A stretch of DNA of 64,000 bases from Lachnospiraceae bacterium (GTDB lineage: Bacteria; Bacillota; Clostridia; Lachnospirales; Lachnospiraceae): positions 57,171-121,170 of the forward strand of contig VSND01000004.1 in assembly GCA_009774145.1 (NCBI GenBank), in the 5' to 3' direction. Below are positions 59,552 to 64,000 of the stretch, piece after piece. The first letter of the stretch is position 1; each line of letters opens with the position of its first letter. A program made the position numbers and the translations under genes. The notes under the pieces are model-generated. The model was not told the DNA's origin, ran no database searches, and saw only the letters and a program-made list of their open reading frames with translations.

Positions 59552-60976
59552 ATGAAATTTTCCTATAAAATACTGTTGTGCTCGATCATTACGATGGCGG
59601 TGTCTTTCGGAATCGGGGGCTATTTTTTTGTCAACGATGTGTTCAAAGCCTCTCTGGAACGGGAGATCGGACAGGCAGCGGACGACAGCAGCATTCTGAA
59701 ATTTGCCTTTGAGACGGCGGCGCTTAATATTCCGTCCAAATACGACATGCTGCAGAACGGAGTGGTGGAAGAGATCGGTGCGAATCTGGAGAACCGGGGG
59801 CAGGGCACCAAGAGGCTTCTCAGGCTGTCCGACGAAAACCGGGAATTCCTTTACGCCAGTGAAGGGTTTGTCGGAGATACGGCGCTGCTTGCCCGGATTG
59901 GAGAGCAGACCCGGGCGTATCAGATCATTCATCCGGATGAACATTATTATATTCAGACCGGAGTTATGGTCGATGCGTTGGACCGCATGCTGTATCTGGA
60001 GACCATGAGAGATGTGACGGAGGTGTACGCAGAGCGGACCAGAGGGTTTACCGTATACCGGAGCCTGATGCTTCTTCTGCTGGTCTTAAGCTCGGTCTTC
60101 CTGTATTTTATCTCCTACTGGCTGACCAGGCCGATCCGCCTTCTGACCCGGGCGGCCAGAAAGATGACAGAAGGGGATTACAGTTACCGCGCAGAACAGG
60201 TCAGCAGCGACGAGATGGGACAGCTGACCAGAGACTTTAATCATATGTCCCGTGTGGTGGAAGAGAACATTCACAAGCTGGAAGATGAGATCCGTGCCCG
60301 GGAAGATTTTATCGCGGCATTTTCGCATGAGTTAAAGACACCGTTAACGGCTGTGATCGGTTATGCGGATCTCCTGCGTTCCAGAAAGCTGGACGATGAG
60401 AAGCATTTTCTGTCAGCAAACTATATATATACAGAAGGGAAAAGGCTGGAAGCCATGTCGCTTCGGCTTCTGGACATTATTGTCACCAGAAGATACCGTC
60501 TCGAACCGCAGGAGACGAATGCAAAAGCCCTGTCTGTATACCTCAGGGATATGTATGCAGAGAAAAAAGAATATCAGTTCCTCTATGACTGCGAGTCCTG
60601 CCGGATCTGTGTGGAAGTGGATCTGATCAAGAACGTGCTCCTGAATCTGACGGATAATGCCTGTAAAGCGTCTGAGCCGGGAAGCGTGATCGAGATCACA
60701 GGGACCAAAAAAGAAGACGGGTATCTCTTTGCCGTGAAAGATCACGGCATGGGGATTCCGGAAGAAGAGATCCGAAAGATCACAGAAGCTTTTTACATGG
60801 TGGACAAATCGCGTTCCAGAAGCCACAACGGCGCAGGGCTTGGCCTTGCGCTCTGCTCGGAAATACTGAAGCTTCATGGAAGTGAACTGATGATCGAAAG
60901 CACGCCGGATGTGGGAAGCTGCTTTTCTTTTCTGCTGCCTGTATGGGAAGGGAAAAAGGATGGAACGGATGAATAG
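59552..60976 (+). CDS. HAMP-containing sensor histidine kinase
   Basis: Encodes 474 residues. Membrane helices at about 5-27 and 170-190 enclose an extracellular domain of ~140 residues; a HAMP linker (RPIRLLTRAARKMTEGDYSY) follows. HisKA motif FSHELKTPLTAVIGY has H259, HATPase domain with NLTDNACKAS, DHGMGIP and GAGLGLALC. The extracellular domain is not a known sensor fold to me. Overlaps the next gene by 17 bases. Confidence 0.92.
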   Translation: MKFSYKILLCSIITMAVSFGIGGYFFVNDVFKASLEREIGQAADDSSILKFAFETAALNIPSKYDMLQNGVVEEIGANLENRGQGTKRLLRLSDENREFLYASEGFVGDTALLARIGEQTRAYQIIHPDEHYYIQTGVMVDALDRMLYLETMRDVTEVYAERTRGFTVYRSLMLLLLVLSSVFLYFISYWLTRPIRLLTRAARKMTEGDYSYRAEQVSSDEMGQLTRDFNHMSRVVEENIHKLEDEIRAREDFIAAFSHELKTPLTAVIGYADLLRSRKLDDEKHFLSANYIYTEGKRLEAMSLRLLDIIVTRRYRLEPQETNAKALSVYLRDMYAEKKEYQFLYDCESCRICVEVDLIKNVLLNLTDNACKASEPGSVIEITGTKKEDGYLFAVKDHGMGIPEEEIRKITEAFYMVDKSRSRSHNGAGLGLALCSEILKLHGSELMIESTPDVGSCFSFLLPVWEGKKDGTDE

Positions 60977-61790
60977 GAGAAATCTGGTGATTCTTGGGGC
61001 GGCGCTGCTGATTCTGGCGGGTTCTATTCTGGGCCCGGAGCAGCTGGCACGCTATAAGGATCATGGTATGTTGAACCAGATTGTGGTGGAGGAGACAAAT
61101 GAATCCAGTGAAGGCTACCGGTATACGCTGAACAGCAATGAGAAGCTGCATCTTCTCTCCGAATGCCTGAACCATCAGGTGCTTCCGGAAAGTGAACTGA
61201 GCGCCATGACGAGGAACTCTGCATCCGATATGGATTATGAAAATCTGATTGGCAGTTATTCTTTTGTCATGAACCGTCAGGGACCTTCCGGCAGGGAGAT
61301 TACCAAAGAAGAGATTTATGAGGTGTGCAACCGGGAGATCGGGATGCTGAAAGAACGGGGCGTCCTGCCGGACCACGTGAAGGAAATCGAAGCTTCTGCC
61401 TACGATGCGGTGCTGTATTCGGCGATTGACGTGCTGGAGCCTCAGAATAACATGTCTGTATGGAAGGTGAGCCTTTCTACCAGTCATCAGAATACGGACA
61501 AGGCAAACCGCCTGATCGATGCCTATATCGACGCCGTGTCAGGCAGAATCTATGAATTCTACGTCCGTACGGAAAGTACCTGGGCGCAGATGCAGCCGGA
61601 AAAAATGGTGGAGGAATGGGGAAACTATATAGGGCTTACCGGACAGGAAGCATATGAGTCCGTCAATCCGCTTCTTGAAACCACGCCGAATTATATAAAG
61701 TACCGTTTTCCCGGAATCGAGGGCGGGAGTACCGTTGTGACGATCGGGTTTTATGAAGGGATCAATGAACTGTTTATCAAGATTACTTAA
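60960..61790 (+). CDS. Membrane-anchored protein of the signalling cassette
   Basis: Encodes 276 residues from ATG 60960 (or 273 from 60969). One N-terminal membrane helix (about 8-25) with no cysteine lipobox; the rest is extracytoplasmic. The sequence (YENLIGSYSFVMNRQGPSGR, VWKVSLSTSHQNTDKANRLI, YIDAVSGRIYEFYVRT) resembles the YcdA/PepSY-like accessory proteins that follow sensor kinases in Clostridia, but no family is certain. Overlap with the kinase gene suggests coupled function, possibly as negative accessory to the sensor. Confidence 0.7.
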   Translation: MERMNRRNLVILGAALLILAGSILGPEQLARYKDHGMLNQIVVEETNESSEGYRYTLNSNEKLHLLSECLNHQVLPESELSAMTRNSASDMDYENLIGSYSFVMNRQGPSGREITKEEIYEVCNREIGMLKERGVLPDHVKEIEASAYDAVLYSAIDVLEPQNNMSVWKVSLSTSHQNTDKANRLIDAYIDAVSGRIYEFYVRTESTWAQMQPEKMVEEWGNYIGLTGQEAYESVNPLLETTPNYIKYRFPGIEGGSTVVTIGFYEGINELFIKIT

Positions 61791-61887
61791 TCCAGGGCCG
61801 GCCTTACAATTCAGGCGTTCTGTGTTATGCTCATACATAACTGACAGCGGCGCATTGGCAGAATAGATATAAAGGAATTCAGCAGAT

Positions 61888-62457
61888 ATGAGAACATACC
61901 GTTGGCATGGATGTACGGTTCAGATTACGAAAAAAAAGGTTAAACACGCGAATCTGCGGATCAAACCGGACGATCCCCAGGTAATCCATGTCTCCATTCC
62001 GCATTCCATGACCTATGAGATGGCGGGAAAGCTTCTGGAGGAGCCGCGGATCCTCCGCTGGGTGGAGAATTACCGGAAAAAGATCAGCGAACCTCCTGCG
62101 CCTCCCAGGATGCAGAATGAGGAGAAACTCAAACATGCGGCTTATTATCGGAAGCATCTGCAGGAGGTACTTCCGGGAATGTTTCAGAAATGGGAGACCG
62201 CACTGGGAGTCAGGTGCAATAAAGTGACGATCCGGGATACCCGATCCCAGTGGGGGAGCTGCAGTCTCCGGACAAAAAATATCTCCATCAGCGTCTGGCT
62301 GGGTGCTTTTCCAGAAGAATGCATTGCGTATGTGGTGGTGCACGAGCTGGCGCATCTTCTGGAGGCCGGACATAATGAACGGTTTTATGGAATTCTGGAT
62401 CAGCATTATCCCATATGGCGGTCATGCAGGGAGAAACTGAAAAAGGGAATCTGCTGA
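61888..62457 (+). CDS. YgjP-like metallopeptidase (SprT/WLM-type)
   Basis: Encodes 189 residues. Zinc motif H152-ELA-H156 with a third histidine at H162 (EAGHNERF), preceded by DTRSQWGSCSLRTKNISIS, typical of YgjP-like proteins. Such proteins are putative peptidases of unknown substrate. Ribosome site AAAGGAATT 12 bases upstream. Confidence 0.9.
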   Translation: MRTYRWHGCTVQITKKKVKHANLRIKPDDPQVIHVSIPHSMTYEMAGKLLEEPRILRWVENYRKKISEPPAPPRMQNEEKLKHAAYYRKHLQEVLPGMFQKWETALGVRCNKVTIRDTRSQWGSCSLRTKNISISVWLGAFPEECIAYVVVHELAHLLEAGHNERFYGILDQHYPIWRSCREKLKKGIC

Positions 62458-62473
62458 AAAAGATGCAACTTGG

Positions 62474-62659
62474 ATGCAACTAATATGGGATTTTGATGGG
62501 ACTCTCCGATATGATGTTATCATCATCAGACAGAGACTGACGGAAACCGTCGGCCGGCTGCTGGAAAAAGGGGCGGTTACATATGATGAAGGAGGGAATC
62601 TTCCTGACAGATTCCGGCACGGTTTACACAGGAAGCCAGAACAGAAAGAGAAGATGTAA
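62474..62659 (+). pseudogene. Remnant of a HAD-superfamily hydrolase
   Basis: The frame begins MQLIWDFDGTLRYD, the DxDGT catalytic motif of HAD phosphatases, and keeps a helix (RQRLTETVGRLLEK) before drifting into unrelated sequence that ends at 61 codons. A working HAD protein needs about 200 residues. No ribosome site. The last third is overlapped by the amidase gene, so the rest was probably deleted. Confidence 0.6.
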
Positions 62660-63491
62660 GCGGTATGTGCATGGAAAGCCTGCGGAAAGCACGGCGCTGT
62701 TTTTGCTGATTGCGGCTGCAGCGGCAGTCTGTTTTTACTTTGCCGCAGGATACCGGAACCGCTCTGCGACATCTGCCGTAATGGAGACAGAGATGGAGCA
62801 GGAGTCCGCCGGGCCTGATTTCAAGCTGCTTCCCGTACAGACAAAGGGAATGTGCTCGGGTTCTGAGCTGCTTGGAGGACATTATATCTACTATGCAGGT
62901 CCAACGGAAAGTGCGGTAAAAGAACCGGAAGCGATCCGGATCGCGCTGGATCCGGGACACGGCGGTGTGGATGACGGATGCGTCAAAGGCGGGGTTCTGG
63001 AAAAGGAGCTGAACCTGTCCATTGCTGTCGGAGTGAAGGAAAGACTGGAGGCGATGGGGTATCAGGTAGTGCTGACAAGGGATTCCGACTGTGCCCTTTC
63101 CTTAAGAGAGCGGGTGAAGCTGGCGAAAGAAGCCCATGCGGATATCTATGTAAGCATCCATCAAAACTCCAGCGAACTGTCCGGAGTAAACGGTATGGAG
63201 CTGTATTACAGTGTACAGAATGCGGGAGATGACAGCAGGCGTCTGGCAGAACTGATCCAGAATCATGCCGTAAAAGATACCGGAGCCAGTGCAAGAGCGA
63301 TCTTTGAGTGGGAGGAACTCTATGTAGTCCGGGAATCGGCAATGCCTTCCTGTCTGATCGAGACCGGTTTTCTGACCAATTCCAGAGAGCGGAACCGGCT
63401 GAAAACGTCGGAATATCAGAGCAGAATCGCAGAGGGCATTGCAACGGGAATCGACCGGTACTTCAGACCGGAATCGGAGGATGCCATCTAG
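62583..63491 (+). CDS. N-acetylmuramoyl-L-alanine amidase (Amidase_3)
   Basis: Encodes 302 residues. A membrane helix near residues 38-58 is followed by a linker and an Amidase_3 domain from about 118. Zinc and catalytic residues: H126 (DPGHGG), glutamate in LEKELNL, H193 (SIHQNS) and E260 (LIETGFLTN). It cuts the bond between MurNAc and the stem peptide, in the cell wall. CwlD-like or division-type amidase cannot be told apart here. ATG at 62583 or 62586; its transcript ends at a terminator inside the convergent gene. Confidence 0.9.
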   Translation: MMKEGIFLTDSGTVYTGSQNRKRRCKRYVHGKPAESTALFLLIAAAAAVCFYFAAGYRNRSATSAVMETEMEQESAGPDFKLLPVQTKGMCSGSELLGGHYIYYAGPTESAVKEPEAIRIALDPGHGGVDDGCVKGGVLEKELNLSIAVGVKERLEAMGYQVVLTRDSDCALSLRERVKLAKEAHADIYVSIHQNSSELSGVNGMELYYSVQNAGDDSRRLAELIQNHAVKDTGASARAIFEWEELYVVRESAMPSCLIETGFLTNSRERNRLKTSEYQSRIAEGIATGIDRYFRPESEDAI

Positions 63492-64000
63492 GCTTCCGAG
63501 AGCGCTTCCCAGTTTTCATAGAGACGCTCCAGTTCTGACTGGAGGGTCTCTTTTTCGCCTGACAGCCTTGTGACCTCGGCGACATCTGTGAAAATTTCCT
63601 CCCGGGCCAGCAGTTCGTCGATTTCTTTATCCCGGTGTTCCAGTTCTTCAATGCGTGCTTCCACGCGTTTCAGTTCATTCTGTTTTTTGCGAAGCTGCGC
63701 CTGCTGTTCCTTCTGCTGTTTCCAGTTCAGCCTGGATTCGGATTCTGACAGGGCGGAAGCGGGTTCGGAAGCCGGAGACTGCGGGTTCGTAAAACTGGAC
63801 AGGGTCTCTTTTTTCTCTGCATAATAATCATAATTTCCGATATAATTTGTCAGGCTCTGCCCGGCAAGATCCAGAATCCGGGTGGCTGTCGTATTGATAA
63901 AATACCGGTCATGGGAGACAAACAGTACCGTTCCGGTGTAGTGATTCAGCGCGTTTTCCAGAATTTCCTTTGAAACAATGTCCAGATGGTTGGTCGGCTC
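63488..64000 (-). CDS. ABC-F family ATP-binding protein, C-terminal part (partial)
   Basis: 170 residues are visible up to the right edge; the rest lies outside. EPTNHLDI (end of Walker B/D-loop) and FVSHDRYFI (switch histidine) belong to the second ABC domain. It is followed by a linker rich in Ser/Pro/Glu and a C-terminal coiled coil (KQQKEQQAQLRKKQNELKRV). Layout resembles Uup/YdiF-type ABC-F proteins that act on ribosomes. The stop overlaps that of the convergent amidase by 4 bases. Confidence 0.9.
   Translation of the reverse strand, partial: EPTNHLDIVSKEILENALNHYTGTVLFVSHDRYFINTTATRILDLAGQSLTNYIGNYDYYAEKKETLSSFTNPQSPASEPASALSESESRLNWKQQKEQQAQLRKKQNELKRVEARIEELEHRDKEIDELLAREEIFTDVAEVTRLSGEKETLQSELERLYENWEALSEA
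63521..63555 (+). terminator. Intrinsic terminator of the amidase gene, inside the ABC-F coding region
   Basis: A 13-bp stem with one mismatch (63521-63533 with 63538-63550), loop TCTG and five T. It lies 30 bases past the amidase stop, within the last 70 bases of the opposite-strand ABC-F gene, so the same bases must code for its coiled coil. Confidence 0.75.

Noticed and set aside
1..64000. CRISPR arrays, tRNA, rRNA, insertion sequences, prophage
   Set aside because: No regularly spaced repeats, no cloverleaf-like genes, no transposase or integrase motif were seen by reading.

Overview
The window reads as chromosomal DNA of a gut-type Clostridia, most likely Lachnospiraceae (inference). 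Supporting signs are mid-GC coding sequence, strong AGGAGG ribosome sites, frequent TTG and GTG starts, intrinsic terminators, a clostridial-style thiSFGH-tenI operon, and many SUKH and AAA/PD-(D/E)XK accessory genes. No rRNA, tRNA, CRISPR array, insertion sequence or phage gene was recognised.

Left part (about 1-19 kb) is mostly ordinary housekeeping and signalling. It holds the 3' end of a hybrid histidine kinase, a DtxR/MntR-type repressor, a translationally coupled VWA/MoxR pair with a YfcE-like phosphodiesterase, larB, a cardiolipin-synthase-like enzyme, a CBS protein, yqeY, a VanR/VanS-like two-component system behind three tandem 10-bp repeats, and a thiazole operon (thiS-thiF-thiG-thiH-tenI). 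The thiazole operon sits behind a short leader that can fold as terminator or antiterminator. A MalY-like PLP enzyme and a 972-residue orphan protein follow.

Middle part (about 19-56 kb) is an accessory region. It contains at least four SUKH-like (SMI1/KNR4) genes and several other small immunity-like proteins with no recognisable toxin, a BlaI/BlaR1 pair with promoter and operator, a TetR-MFS efflux unit with a perfect palindromic operator, three AAA-ATPase/PD-(D/E)XK proteins, two giant DUF4132-type proteins (1717 and 1188 residues), three GNAT acetyltransferases and several gene remnants. One AAA/nuclease gene lies 4 bp upstream of one DUF4132 gene. Two accessory genes 4.2 kb apart share a repeated promoter-leader whose upstream hairpin differs by compensatory base-pair changes.

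Right part (about 56-64 kb) is a compact five-gene signalling cassette: a PucR-type regulator, a secreted FG-GAP-like protein, a response regulator, a HAMP histidine kinase and a membrane-anchored protein, nearly all overlapping. It is followed by a YgjP-like metallopeptidase, a HAD-hydrolase remnant, a cell-wall amidase, and the 3' end of a convergent ABC-F gene.

The best candidates for something undescribed are the AAA/nuclease-DUF4132 operon, the covarying repeated leader, the thi leader, the nested palindrome swallowing the end of tenI, and the five-gene signalling cassette.
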